A DNA stretch of 64,000 nt, from the NCBI GenBank assembly GCA_030220185.1, contig JASPKZ010008347.1:558001-622000 (forward strand), written 5' to 3'. A model generated the notes under the pieces. The model searched no databases and was not told where the DNA came from. It saw only the letters and a program-made list of their open reading frames with translations. This document shows positions 10,619-21,634 of the stretch, one piece after another (the first letter of the stretch is position 1; each line of letters starts with the position of its first letter). The position numbers and the translations under genes were made by a program. Source of the DNA: Diploptera punctata. Its lineage: Eukaryota > Arthropoda > Insecta > Blattodea > Blaberidae.

Positions 10619-11251
10619 TTAACATAGGTCACTAGCACTGGTGATACGCTTTTTTGATTCACCAACTTTAGCGAAAGTAACACCGTCCAATGTCCTGACA
10701 TTGCGTACACCAAACTTATTAATAGTGTCTTTCAATAGTTGGTGGCGCATTCTTGTTAAATCTTCTCGGATTGTTATGCCCGATCCCTTAAGATGTTTCT
10801 TATTTAGGAACATCTCTCTTCTTTTACGGTAACTGATACATTTTATTATAATAGGGCGCGGCCTATCTTCCCTTCGTACACCAACACGATGGCTCCTGTC
10901 AATGTCAGTAATAGAGAGATCCACACCGATTTTCTGGGCTATTTCAATTGACTTAATATCAGTGTCCTCCCCGGCAACTCCTTCAACCCCGAAAACACGT
11001 AAACATTGTCGCCTCTGATACTGCTCTAAGTCATCCACTTTTGTCTGTAAATTGCTTGTCACTCTTCAATTGCTTTTTTTAAGGTTTCCAATCACTATAG
11101 TGTTGTTTTCAATAGTTTTTTGAAGTTCCGCCACAACTTCGTTCTTAATCATGGTTGCCAACGCCTTGTCTTGGAGCGAGTCAGACAAGACGCGCTTTAC
11201 AGTGTCTTCAATTGAAGAAGTAGATTTATTACCTCTTCCACCCATTATCAC
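10619..11251 (-). pseudogene. CR1-like host LINE ORF1 (L1-like RNA-binding protein), one in-frame stop
   Basis: Reads as one frame from ATG 11251 (a second Met three codons on, MGGRGNKS, may be the true start) to 10619, about 210 residues. It is interrupted by a single TGA near 11064. The first 60 residues look coiled-coil. DDLEQYQRRQCLRVFGV opens an RRM-like domain and is the hallmark of L1-type ORF1 proteins. IDRSHRVGVRREDRPRPIII and a basic C-terminal domain follow. It would act as RNA-binding chaperone for the LINE. It lies directly 5' of the endonuclease, as expected. Confidence 0.8.
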
Positions 11252-11425
11252 ATAGGCCTAATATTGAATAACACGAAATAAATTACTTTAAACCATTAAT
11301 TAACACTTAAAATAAACTTATAGATATGTTTCACTGACCCAACTGTAGTTTACACCTGCAAAAAATCGCAAAAGCCAGGAGCGCTGTTGAAGGCTGTTAG
11401 CAGCTGTCCGCCATTAACGTGATCA
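11252..11425 (-). other. 5' leader of the CR1-like host LINE
   Basis: Non-coding stretch upstream of the ORF1 start. It includes a GC-richer piece at 11370-11420 that probably marks the element's 5' end, because the next recognisable sequence (11426 onward) is a LINE-A tail in the other orientation. Confidence 0.4.
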
Positions 11426-11716
11426 TAACGATTATCTTCATGACAAACCAGATGTACTAAGAACAGTTAAGTCTCATAGATTGACACAAATGGGGAATGA
11501 AAGGGGGGCATGAAAACGCCTTGTAGGAAAACTAAAAAAAGCTCCCAGCAGGTAAGCCAAGAATGAGGTGGGAGAATAATATTAACCATGATTTGAGGGA
11601 AGTAAATTATATAGGGGACGATGGGAAAACATTGGTTCAAGATAGGGATGTGTGGAGAGCTTATGTCCGCACGACCCTGAATCTACGGGTTCGATAGTGC
11701 CAGTGAGTTATTATTC
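11426..11716 (+). mobile_element. LINE-A 3'-end fragment
   Basis: Encodes degraded pieces of the LINE-A C-terminus (relics of KPDIIRTVKS, NERCAWK, PRMRWENNIN and DVWRAYVRA in shifting frames) and ends in the family tail, TCGATAGTGCCAGTGAGTTA. Compare the better copies at 35030-38223 and 53231-54383. It is 5' truncated and its tail meets the tail of LINE-B at about 11717. Confidence 0.8.
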
Positions 11717-11835
11717 ATCATCATCATCATCATCATCTGCATTCATGGATTAGGTCTGTTGACCCGTTCCGACTTCAGCCCATCTCTTTCTAGGTCTGCC
11801 CACATCTCGGGTGTTATTTCTTTTGGATATCTATC

Positions 11836-12948
11836 TTAATTCATTCTGTCTATGTGTTGCTTCCATTTTTGTCTATATGTATCTATTTTATCAGTTATTG
11901 CAAATATTTCAAGTTCCTGTCTTATTTCTGTGTTCTTGATTCTGTCTTCCTTAGTGCACCCTTTAACAGATCTCAAAAATTTCATTTCTGCCGCCGTTAT
12001 CCTACTTAGGTCTTGTTTTTTATGTATCCAGGCTTCTGAACCATAGAGCAGTACCGGTACTGCCAACATTTTATAAAATTTCAGTTGGGTCTCTCTTGTT
12101 GTTTTGTTATTTAGTGTTCGTTTTATCGTACCACATATTCCCTGGAATTTTGCTATTTTATTATTTATATCATTATCATAATTAAATGAAATGTCACATC
12201 CTAGATAATTGAGATGGTTCACCTGTTCTATGATTTTGTTTCCTATTACTATTTTCGATCTGATTTGATTTTTCCCTTGGAATGCCATTACCTTAGTTTT
12301 TTCTATGGATATTTTGAGATTATATTGTTCACATATATTATGTAGTTTAAAAATATTCCTCTGAAGTTCGTCTTCTGTATTTGCTATTATTACCTGGTCA
12401 TCAGCGTATAATAATGTTTTCAAGTAGTGTGTTTTATCTAATTTTATTCCTTTATTTGTTTCTTCGTTCCATTTTTTTATTATATCATTGATGTATAGGT
12501 TAAATAAAACTGGAGAGATACTGCATCCTTGTTTAACTCTTTGATTAGTATGAATTTTATTTTTACTTACTTCATTTCTAGTTTTTATAACAAAATTTGT
12601 GTTCCAGTACAAACTCTTTATAGCTGCTATTAAGTGTTTCGGAATTCCTTTTTCTTTTAAAATTGTCCTGAGTTTTCCTCTGTCTACTTTATCAAATGCC
12701 TTGACAAAATCAATAAAAGCTATGTGTGTTTCCTTGTTATATTCTCTTCTTTTGTTTATAAATTCTTTTATCGTAGATATATTATCCATACATGAACGCC
12801 CTGGTCTGAATCCACTTTGTTCTTCTGTTAACATTACCTCTGCTATTTGTTTTAACCTAAATGTTAAGATTCTTGAGTATATTTTATAGCCTGCAGTTAA
12901 AATGCTTATTCCTCTGTAGTTGTTGCAGTCGTTACGTTCTCCTTTCAT
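11836..12948 (-). pseudogene. LINE-B reverse transcriptase
   Basis: A 370-residue frame containing the RT core: DCNNYRGISILTAGYKIYSR, EEQSGFRPGRSCMDNI, IDFVKAFDKVDRGKL, RVKQGCSISPVLFNLYIN and the catalytic LLYADDQVII. Next come NYLGCDISFNYDNDINNKI and a VLLYGSEAW block. The C-terminus (WKQHIDRMN) is near the family end. Met 12948 is internal, since the RT fingers continue upstream in another frame towards 13070. It is broken only at that junction. Confidence 0.88.
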
Positions 12949-13069
12949 AAAAATAGATTGTACTATTGCTGTTGTCCAGGTTTCTGGTATTGTTGCTTGT
13001 TTCCAACATAAATTTAAAAAATGTAATAATCTCAGTTAAAAAAAATCCTCCATATTTTATTAATTCCGT

Positions 13070-14434
13070 CTATTCCAGCTGCCTTTTTGTTCTTTGTTTT
13101 TTCAGCACTTCTTCTAATCCTTCCATTGTTATCATATCTATTCCTATCTCACACTCACATATGTTATCTTTAGTTATTTTATTTTCATTGTACCACAGTT
13201 TTTTATAATGTTCTTCCCATTGTTTCTCCTCAATTACATTGATCTGTATTGTATCTTTTTCTTGTTTATTTAGATATTTCATTACTTTATAGGCTATTTT
13301 TTGCTGCCCATGTATATCGTATTCTAGTCTGCTTATATATCTATCCCAACTGACTTTGTGTGCTTTTTTAATTTCTCTTTTGGCTATTGCACTTTTATGT
13401 TTGTATTCAGCTCTTAATTCTGGTGTTCTATTCTGTAAATATTTGTGATAAGCCTCTTTTTTATCTTTTATTATCCTCTCTAATTTTTCATTCCATATTC
13501 TTAAACCCTTCTTGTTATATATTTTATATTTTGTTCCTAATGCCTCATATGCTGCTTTATCAATGCTTTCTTTTATATTATCCCATTCTCGGTTTATTTC
13601 TTCGGAAGTAGGTTTTAATATTAATTGTTCATTTAGCCTATTCTGATACAGATTTTGTATACTTTTATCTTGTAATAAATGTACTTTGAATGTGGTCTCT
13701 TTATTTCTATATTTGTTTTTAGTTTTCTTCCATCTCGCTAATATATTTATTTTTGAGATTACTAAATAGTGATCTGAATAGATGTCACTTCCTCTAAATA
13801 CTCTCGTATCTGTTAATAATGATGATGCTTTCTTATTGATTAACACATAATCTATCAGTGAACGAAAACCTCGTGCTGACCATGTGTATTTGTGAATATC
13901 TTTTTTCTTATAAAATGTATTTGTTATTTTAAAATCATTAAAAATTGCGAATTGTTTTAATTCTTGTCCATTTTTATTTATGACATTTTCTCCATGGATC
14001 CCAATTACATTTGCCACTGGTTGATTCCCCACTCTAGCATTAAAGTCTCCTAATAATATTATTATGTCGTTCTTGTTTATCTTATTTATTTCCTTTTGTA
14101 GAGTAGTATAAACTGTTTTTGTTTCTTCATCTCTCCCTTCCTCCGGTGCATATATTGCTATAATTGTCATATGTCCTCTATTATGCTTAAATCGCATTGT
14201 CATTATTCTTTCGTTAATACAATTATACGTGTCTATTTTGGATCCCCATTTCTTATCCACAAATATCGCCACTCCTGCTTTCGCTCTTTCTTTCTGACTT
14301 ACTCCACTGTAAAACATCATCATATCATTTATCATTTGTGATCCTTTCAATTTTTTCTTTGTTTCTGAGGCAGCTAATATATTTATACTTTTATTTTTCA
14401 TTTCTTTTGTTAGTTCGAATTCTTTGCTTCCCAA
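13070..14434 (-). pseudogene. LINE-B endonuclease and linker
   Basis: A 454-residue frame from ATG 14434. The start lacks the first strand, or begins just after it (MGSKEFELTKEMKNK). ILAASETKKK holds the catalytic Glu, followed by KAGVAIFVDKKWGSK, IAIYAPEEGRDEE, LLGDFNARVGNQ with the catalytic Asp and Asn, YTWSARGFRSLIDYVLINK and SDHYLV. A Lys-rich linker continues to KKQRTKRQLE, where a frameshift parts it from the RT. It would nick DNA for target-primed reverse transcription. Confidence 0.87.
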
Positions 14435-14470
14435 GCCTCTGACATTCCAAGTCGCTATTTTAAGCTGGTC

Positions 14471-14829
14471 ATGTATTCCAAAACTCTTTTTATACTTTTT
14501 CTTGCTGTGGTCGTCATAAGGTTTATCAATCCGGCTTTTCTTCTGCTGAAGTTTATGAATAAGTTATTTTTTACTAGTAGAGGTTACCAGCCTCTAGCCA
14601 AACCCCTCTTCCTGGAGGGCAGGGAACTGGAATTTCGGAGTGTTCGTCTCCTAGAGAAGTTGCCTTCACTACGGCTTTGGGGACTTCTCTTCTCCCCACG
14701 TAACCCTGTGGACGGGGCCCTACCCAGGTACTACACACTGGGCGAGTGGGACCTGGAGCTCACAAAAGGACAGGGGCGCCTGCTCCCTGGAGTGGACCTC
14801 TATCAAGGGTTCCACTCTGTTACCCTTGA

Positions 14830-14830
<1 letters not shown>
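14471..14830 (-). other. GC-richer block next to LINE-B, probable 5' leader or separate short repeat
   Basis: Between 14580 and 14830 the base composition rises sharply, with a block ending in GTTACCCTTGAG before an (ATT)n run. It could be the LINE-B 5' leader, or a separate repeat on the + strand whose tail is the ATT run. I see no coding sense in it. Confidence 0.35.

Positions 14831-14873
<43 letters not shown>
14831..14873. repeat. (ATT)n microsatellite
   Basis: About 14 units directly after the GC-richer block. Its position suggests a retroposon tail. Confidence 0.95.
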
Positions 14874-14874
<1 letters not shown>

Positions 14875-15448
14875 AGCATTTCTATTCTTACTTTCAATAC
14901 TGTTTAAATTCTCTCCATTAGAATCATCTATGGGGGCGCCAAATTGTCTTCCTCATGGAATTTGTAGCTTCCTAAAACCCATGCGAGTTCCGTAATGTGC
15001 AAAAAAAACTGCAAATTTGTTTTTACTAGTTTTGAATTTTGCTAAATATATTCCAAAGTATGCATCCTATAGAAAAGGACAATTGAGAAAGACGGAAGTG
15101 AGTTAAGGAATTTGAATGACGGTATGTGTCACATTACTTCCTGCTGGTTGATGGAGGTCAGGTACCACCCGCTACAAATTGCAATACCGAACTCTGCGAA
15201 TTCAAATGCAAGAGGGTGTACAATGAATTCGCCTAATTGAGATTGACATCCAAAGCCATGTTCACACCACAACGAAATAACTACCTTTTTGTCGCAAACT
15301 GAGATTCCAATTTGTAGTACACTCAAAAAAATCCAATTATGTTGAGTTAAATTTTACTTGGTCTTCGAGGCTTTTCTGTTAATTTTCTTTCTTTTATCCC
15401 CGATATAAAATATGTTAAGTTCATAAAATCTGTCATTTAAATATTAAC
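14874..15448. other. AT-rich spacer without recognisable gene
   Basis: Short frames on both strands only, none with domain-like sequence. No repeat family seen. Confidence 0.5.
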
Positions 15449-15506
15449 AAATTATGTATATAAATAATGTATACCCCAAATTATGTATATAAATAATGTA
15501 TACACT
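15449..15506. repeat. 29-bp direct duplication
   Basis: AAATTATGTATATAAATAAT followed by GTATACCCC occurs twice head to tail, with the last bases of the second copy changed. It is a small tandem duplication near the satellite array. Confidence 0.85.
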
Positions 15507-15634
15507 TCCTAGGCAAAAAAATAGCAATTGTGTAGAAAGGTACCGCTTTTGAATTAATTAAAGATTTGAATTAACGTCCTATGAATTTTGGTGTCACCTA
15601 CTACATCTTGAGTTATTATAGACATCGATATTTG

Positions 15635-17120
15635 ATTTAAAAAAGCTAACTAACATGTTTACAATTACATTAAAATATATGGCATTTAATATAAAAAAGC
15701 TAGCTAAAATGATTGCAGTTACATTAAAATATATGGCATTTAATTTAAAAAAGCTAACTAAAATGATTGCAATTACATTAAAATATATGGCATTTAATAT
15801 AAAAAAGCTAAATAAAATGATTGCAGTTACATTAAAATATATGGCATTTAATTTAAAAAAGCTAACTAAAATGATTGCAATTACATTAAAATATATGGCA
15901 TTTAATATAAAAGAGCTAAATAAAATGATTGCAGTTACATTAAAATATATGGCATTTAATTTAAAAAAGCTAACTAAAATGATTGCAATTACATTAAAAT
16001 ATATGGCATTTAATATAAAAAAGCTAACTAAAATGATTGCAGTTACATTAAAATATATACCGGTAGCATTTAATTCAAAAAAGCTAACTAAAATGATTGC
16101 AATTACATTAAAATATATGGCATTTAATATAAAAAAGCTAACTAAAATGATTGCAGTTACATTAAAATATATGGCATTTAATTTAAAAAAAGCTAAATAA
16201 AATGATTGCAGTTACATTAAAATATATGGCATTTAATTTAAAAAAGCTAACTAAAATGATTGCAATTACATTAAAATATATGGCATTTAATATAAAAGAG
16301 CTAAATAAAATGATTGCAGTTACATTAAAATATATGGCATTTAATTTAAAAAATCTAACTAAAATGATTGCAGTTACATTAAAATATATGGCATTTAATA
16401 TAAAAAAGCTAACTAAAATGATTGCAGTTACATTAAAATATATAGCATTTAATTTAAAAAAGCTAACTAAAATGATTGCAGTTACATTAAAATATATGGC
16501 ATTTAATTTAAAAAAGCTAACTAAAATGATTGCAGTTACATTAAAATATGTGGCATTTAATTTAAAAAAAGCTAAATAAAATGATTGCAGTTACATTAAA
16601 ATATATGGCATTTAATTTAAAAAAAGCTAAATAAAATGATTGCAGTTACATTAAAATATATAGCATTTAATTTAAAAAAGCTAACTAAAATGATTGCAGT
16701 TACATTAAAATATATGGCATTTAATTTAAAAAAGCTAACTAAAATGATTGCAATTACATTAAAATATATGGCATTTAATTAAAAAAAAAGCTAACTAAAA
16801 TTATTGCAATTTCATTAAAATAAATGGCATTTAATTAAAAAAAGCTAACTAAAATGATTGCAATTACATTAAAATATACTTACTTACTTACTCACTGGCA
16901 CTATCGAAACCGCAGGTTCATGGCCGCGCGGACATAATCTCTCCATACATCCCTATCCAGAGCTAATGCTTTCCAATCATTCCCTGTATAATCTAGTTAA
17001 TGTATGACATTTAATTTAAAAAAGCTAACTAAAATGATTGCAATTACACTAAAATATATGGCTTTTAATTTAAAAAAGCTAACTAAAATGATTGCAATTA
17101 TATTAAAATATATGACATTC
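15635..17120. repeat. 54-bp satellite array, about 25 copies, with a dimeric higher-order pattern
   Basis: The unit runs from ATGATTGCAGTTACATTAAA through ATATATGGCATTTAATTTAA to AAAAGCTAACTAAA, 54 bp in total. In the left half two variants alternate (GCAGTTACA with TTTAAAAAAG, and GCAATTACA with ATAAAAAAG), giving a 108-bp super-unit. The right half is more uniform. As 54 is a multiple of three, long open frames arise (15655-16200 and 16202-16579) that repeat an 18-residue unit. I regard these as by-products of the array. The array is interrupted at 16879-16999 by a LINE-A fragment, resumes, and decays near 17120. Confidence 0.95.
16879..16999 (-). mobile_element. LINE-A 3'-end fragment inside the satellite
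   Basis: Starts with TTACTTACTTACTCACTGGC, the reverse of the LINE-A tail, and continues through the codons for DVWRAYVRAA to the region of NDWK/YTG. It is then cut off. It divides the 54-bp array, so it arrived after the array had formed, or the array grew around it. Confidence 0.85.
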
Positions 17121-17489
17121 GTCTAGTTAATGTTAGTGAACGTTTTGTTGTTATTTGGCGACGCTTCTGGCATCAGCGGTCTTCCAGCGTCGATAAGTGA
17201 ACGAATTAATTAATTTTATGTCGGATACGAAGGACAAATAGCATTTGTTATTATAACTTGAAGATCGCTAGTAAAAATGAGTGACGTCACTAGAATACGT
17301 GAATAAATTTCACATAGTAATTTACTGAAACGAACAAATTCGAAAGCTGTACCTTTCTACAAGATTTAAAAAAAATAGATTCATCGAGATTAATTGAGGC
17401 GGTTAGAAGTAAAAGGATGCAAGTTCAAGTATTGCAGTATTAAGAAATGTTTAAAGTTAAAGTTGTATAAGAAAACCACAGGTAATTTA

Positions 17490-17757
17490 AAATGTTAACA
17501 ATCACACTTCATCTACTTCTAACGCATACACTTACGATAAAAATCACACTTCATCTACTTCTAACGCATACACTTACGATAACAATCATACTTCATCTAC
17601 TTCTAACGCATACACTTAAGATAACAATCATACTTCATCTACTTCTAACGCATACACTTAAGATAACAATCATACTTCATCTACTTCTAACGCATACACT
17701 TATGATAACAATCATACTTCATCTACTTCTAACGCATACACTTACATCCCTTTGCAT
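17490..17757. repeat. 42-bp minisatellite, 6 copies
   Basis: The unit contains CTTCATCTACTTCTAACGCA followed by TACACTTACGATAACAATCA. Copies differ by single bases (ACG, AAG and ATG before ATAAC). As 42 is a multiple of three, an open frame of 90 codons crosses it, which I regard as incidental. It lies about 370 bp right of the 54-bp satellite and is unrelated in sequence. Confidence 0.93.
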
Positions 17758-17794
17758 TGAATAAAATTATGCTTGAAGAGTATAATTGAATCGG

Positions 17795-18010
17795 CACGTG
17801 CTAAGAGGGCTTTAGTCGGCCAGACCCAATTTTGAGAAAACTAAGAAAAAGTCTTACGCCTGACACATTAATCCAGTTGATTTAAAACAAAATATATTTT
17901 AATTGTGCCAAATTACAGAAATTCATATGTATATACGAAAATGTGCAGAAAATTATTTTTGGCTCGTTATTAATGTTCAAAATAATTTGACTAAAGCTCT
18001 TTTAGCACGT
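17795..18010. repeat. Inverted pair of a 22-bp motif, left of the DUF7869-like relic
   Basis: CACGTGCTAAGAGGGCTTTA (17795) recurs inverted as GACTAAAGCTCTTTTAGCAC (17989). The same motif forms another inverted pair at 19174-19196 and 19348-19370. The pairs bracket the transposon-type gene relic and may be terminal structures of its element. Confidence 0.6.
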
Positions 18011-18150
18011 TTTAAACATTTTTTGTAATAAATATGTGAATTTGGTCACTTTTTCATATAGTTTTGCTATTTATTAATTGCAACATTTACAAAAATGCTT
18101 CAGATTTATGAACAAACATAAATAAATGCAAATTTTGAGTACACTGCCAG

Positions 18151-19172
18151 TCATTTCTTTTCCACAATAGACCAATTTAAATTTTGTCTTAAAACCTTTG
18201 ATGTTTCGTCAAGTATACATTGAATTGGTCTCTGAATATCACGTAGTTTTTCTTCTTTCAATGTCACTTTACCTGCTGAATAAGCATGTTCTACTATAAA
18301 ACTCACAGTACGTTTTCCAGGGAGACGAAGATGGAATGTATGGGACACCGTGGAATCAATTCCATGCCGAGCAAGATATTTCTTTACTGTAGGTAAAATG
18401 CAGAAAATTACTGATTAGAAACTGAACTTCTTGTCTCTTGAGGCATTTCTATTGGATGGTTCTTCAGAAATTGAGTTCTCCTCGTAATTGTTTTTCCTCC
18501 AAGTTTTAAAATTTAATATATCTGTAGTGTTAATTTCCTTCACAGTGAACTTTGCAGTTTTACTAGGCTTCATGATTAGTTCTGTAAGTTCATGTACAGA
18601 GTAGAACTATTATGTTTTTAATTTATATTTTTATTACACTGAAATCCATATCGTAAGGGAGGGTTGAAAGTCCTCTTAGAAGGAAATTGTGTTCAATTTT
18701 TGGAAATGTACTAGTATTAGTATTATTGCTACAACATGATTTTTATTTCGTCCTCTATAGTTATCTGAATAGAAGTGCAATTCAGTAAACTGCGGAGCAA
18801 TGTTTTGCACAAAGTCACATATGAAGGAGCATACTTCATTGGGCCATTTCTTTCCAACTCCTTCATGATAAAGATGTATTACTGTTAATGTCATGAATAC
18901 AAAAAAACATGTGTTGTCAACTGCCTCAGATAAAAAGTTTCCTGAACAGGAATCTGAGGCAGACGAACATTTTTCATGTAATCGAGGAGAGGCTCATCTT
19001 TTTGTGTAGCATCTTTTATGAGCTTTGTGTAAACTTTTTTTTTGCCTTTCTCTTATATACTATTTTGGGAGCAGCACATCTCTTTGCAGCATCATATAAG
19101 GGTTTCCCGCTCAAATGAATTAACAGCTGTTTACCGCTAACAGGAGTACCAACATGAGGCACTTTATGACCT
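18151..19172 (-). pseudogene. DUF7869-like transposon-associated protein relic
   Basis: In pieces on the - strand: KDEPLLDYMKNVRLPQIPVQ and ETFYLRQLTT near 18950, then VIHLYHEGVGKKWPNEVCSF and ELHFYSDNYRGRNKNHVV (18894-18720). After a gap come a KTAKFTVKEINTTDILNFKTW stretch near 18530 and a C-terminal tail to 18151. The string HEG..KK..NEVCSF...ELH.YSDN..G.NKNH is the core of the DUF7869 family, which I know as an RNase-H-like, transposon-linked domain of arthropods. Frameshifts and a missing segment (about 18600-18680) make it a relic. The family name is from memory. Alternative: an uncatalogued DNA-transposon transposase. Confidence 0.6.
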
Positions 19173-19173
19173 G

Positions 19174-19370
19174 ACATGCTAAAAGAGCCTCAGTCATTGA
19201 CTGAAGTCCTTATTGCGTGTAACATTCAAAATCTATGCCCTGTTTCTACTGCAATGGTGCATCTGACTGGGGTCTTTGTAGCATAATACATTGAAATCAA
19301 GTCTTTCAGATTATCATATTGTGCTTAACTCAATTTTCCATTTTTCTTGACTCAGGCCCTTTTAGCATGT
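19174..19370. repeat. Inverted pair of a 22-bp motif, right of the DUF7869-like relic
   Basis: ACATGCTAAAAGAGCCTCAG (19174) and its inverse TGACTCAGGCCCTTTTAGCA (19348) face each other about 150 bp apart. This mirrors the pair at 17795-18010. Confidence 0.6.
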
Positions 19371-19902
19371 GTCGATTCAATTATGCACCAAGCATTTTTT
19401 TGCGAAAAAATCTCTTACACACCAATTTGCTTCACAGCCTCGATTAAGTTTATGGTTACAAATATAGAAAAAAAGGATTCGAACTTCATTGGTTGCAGGA
19501 CCATAGATCAAAGGACTTCCTGCTTCAGCGCTAGACGCCCATTTTCAGTCTATCTCTTTATATTCCGTAATCTGGGTTCTTTTTGGCATATGAGGATTCG
19601 CAAAAAAATCGTATTGAAATAATGGGCACAATGTACATGGAATCCAAGCAATGTTAATTAAAATAGAGGAAGAACAGATATCAGATTTTGCAATAATTTT
19701 CGTACTTGTTTCGATAATAATCTTAATCATGATTATATTTTTTACATTTAAAATTTAACTTTTTTTTTCAAACTTTATTTTATATCATATTCAATGTAAA
19801 TGTTTGTATGCCATCATTGGCATAGTTTAATTTTGTTTCAAAACGAGAATACGGCAATAATCTTAATATTACCATATTTACAATGTGATTAATCACAAGA
19901 AG

Positions 19903-20176
19903 GTCCCGCGCCGTAGCTGAGTGATTTAAGGCATGATGCCTTCGTGCAGAGCTACGGAACTTGCGCTGGTTCGAGTCCCTTTGAGGAAAGAAATTTTCTC
20001 ACGAAATATCGGCCAGTATGGGACCGGTGTCTATTCCATCATGAGGAATTTGGGTAGCTACAATGAATAGCGGCTCTAGGTTGACAAAACCAGCTATCTG
20101 TGGTAGACACATGTGGAAGTGAGGCTGGCAGCCGGCTGATAGGCCAAGAGCATTTTAGGCCCGTCGCGCTAAGAAA
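19903..20176 (+). mobile_element. SINE-A, tRNA-derived, with target duplication
   Basis: The head CGCGCCGTAGCTGAGTG...GGTTCGAGTCC has the A- and B-box spacing of a tRNA promoter. A body follows with GGTAGCTACAATGAATAGCG and a GCCGGCTGATAGGCC block. Flanks are TCACAAGAAG (19893) and TCGCAAGAAG (20177), a 10-bp duplication with one change. A full - strand copy is at 41926-42270. Confidence 0.85.
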
Positions 20177-21634
20177 TCGCAAGAAGATTAATATGAATTG
20201 ATCATTTTCAAATTAGCATTCAGGACACACGTTTAAAGTAGATATTGCCTGAGAAGAAATTAAAAAATGTTACGATTATTATTTCCGCATTAAAAATAAG
20301 AGAAAATGAGTCAACTGAAACGAATAGAGAGATGTGTTAAATAAATGTAGGAAGACAGGTAAATAATAGAATTTACCGGTATAACCTAAACATGTACCTA
20401 AGTTTTACCAGTTTTCGTAAATTTGCCGTAGCGTAATTATATATATATATATATCAAGAAAACAAAAACATCAACTCAACATACGATGACGTATTTTTTT
20501 CGTGATTATGGGCATTATAAAAGCTTTATGCAGTTTCATAACATTGTTAGGATTATTAAGTTTAGGGGGTTGAGATGTGCAGTCTTATACTGGAATAGTA
20601 GAAATGCTTTTTTTTTTTTTTTTTGGTAAAGTGTTAGAAGGAAGACAATTATTGTCCATCTGGTTTTACTTTGCAAGAATTTTTTAGAAAGAGACAGCTG
20701 TGCTCGCCTTTCTCACTCGCACCAGTGTTGTCGGGTTTCTTCACCAGATGTTAAAAGGGTAATGGGGATGACGAAAACTGACAACGGGGTGAGTTCTTTC
20801 TTTTGTAACTGAGGGAAAGCGGTCAAGGATCTACCCTTATATCTCAATCTCTCTCTTTGCCAAGTTAAGCCAGATATACAATAGGAATGCCTAGATGTAG
20901 TTGAGACGATAATAAAGAATTCTGGTAGATCTTAAGGAACTCGATATCGGTTATATGAACTGGATTCAGTTGGCTGAGAATGTGGATATAACGGAGTGAG
21001 TGTGACATTGAGCTTAAGAATTCCATAAGCCATAGATAGTTTGCATTATAACATGTTTATGATTTTACGGGAAAATAGGTGAGAAATATCAAAACCAACA
21101 CAAAGTATTGCAGCAATTTTTTTTTTCGTTACGTAGTATTTAATTTAATAATAGGCCTACTCTATAGCAGCTCAGTTCATTAGCGCTGTAACTCAAAACT
21201 GGACATGAAAGGTCACAGAAATTTTGTTAAAAAGGCCTCTTATTTCAGGCTTAAGATTATTGTACGTGTCATAAATCAACCATGCGGGAACAAGGCTTTA
21301 GGTAGCTTTCGATAAAAATCCGTACTCAGGATTTTTATGTCCTTAAAACCTATCGACTCCTGGTGGGTTTGAATGCTTGAACCAGAGGCGAGCATGATCA
21401 AGACCGACTCCATGTTATCCCCATAGCTTACTCGGGATATTAAGTTTACGCGTGAAATCTTAATTGAAAACATAGAACATGAAAGCAACATATCTATAAT
21501 TAGTATAATAGGAGAAACAATATATATTGTATATGGTGTTCTGCCCTTGGACAGGTCTTTCACTGCAATCACAGCATTTCCACGTTATGCTTGTAGTTTT
21601 ACTAATGAATTATAGGTGTGATAGCTTCCCGTTG

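Larger units (their letters stand above)
11717..14470 (-). mobile_element. LINE-B: RTE-type non-LTR retrotransposon, nearly complete coding part
   Basis: On the - strand an endonuclease ORF (13070-14434) is followed by a reverse transcriptase ORF (11836-12948), a short 3' UTR and a (GAT)n tail at about 11718-11740. The two ORFs are separated by about 120 bp with a frameshift. A single-polypeptide EN-RT plan with a simple-repeat tail fits RTE-like LINEs. A fragment of the same kind of RT is at 63830-64000. I cannot see clear target duplications. Confidence 0.8.

Noticed and set aside
15655..16579. Open frames of 181 and 125 codons made of an 18-residue repeat
   Set aside because: They arise because the 54-bp satellite unit is a multiple of three. 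Units with indels break the frame, and there is no start, splice or polyadenylation context specific to them.
17492..17764. 90-codon frame of Leu/Thr/His-rich repeats
   Set aside because: By-product of the 42-bp minisatellite; no gene context.
17795..18010. CRISPR-like or palindromic array
   Set aside because: Only two motif copies per side with unequal spacing. This is eukaryotic DNA, and the pattern fits transposon ends better.
21276..21572. 98-codon - strand frame
   Set aside because: No domain-like sequence and no support from context.
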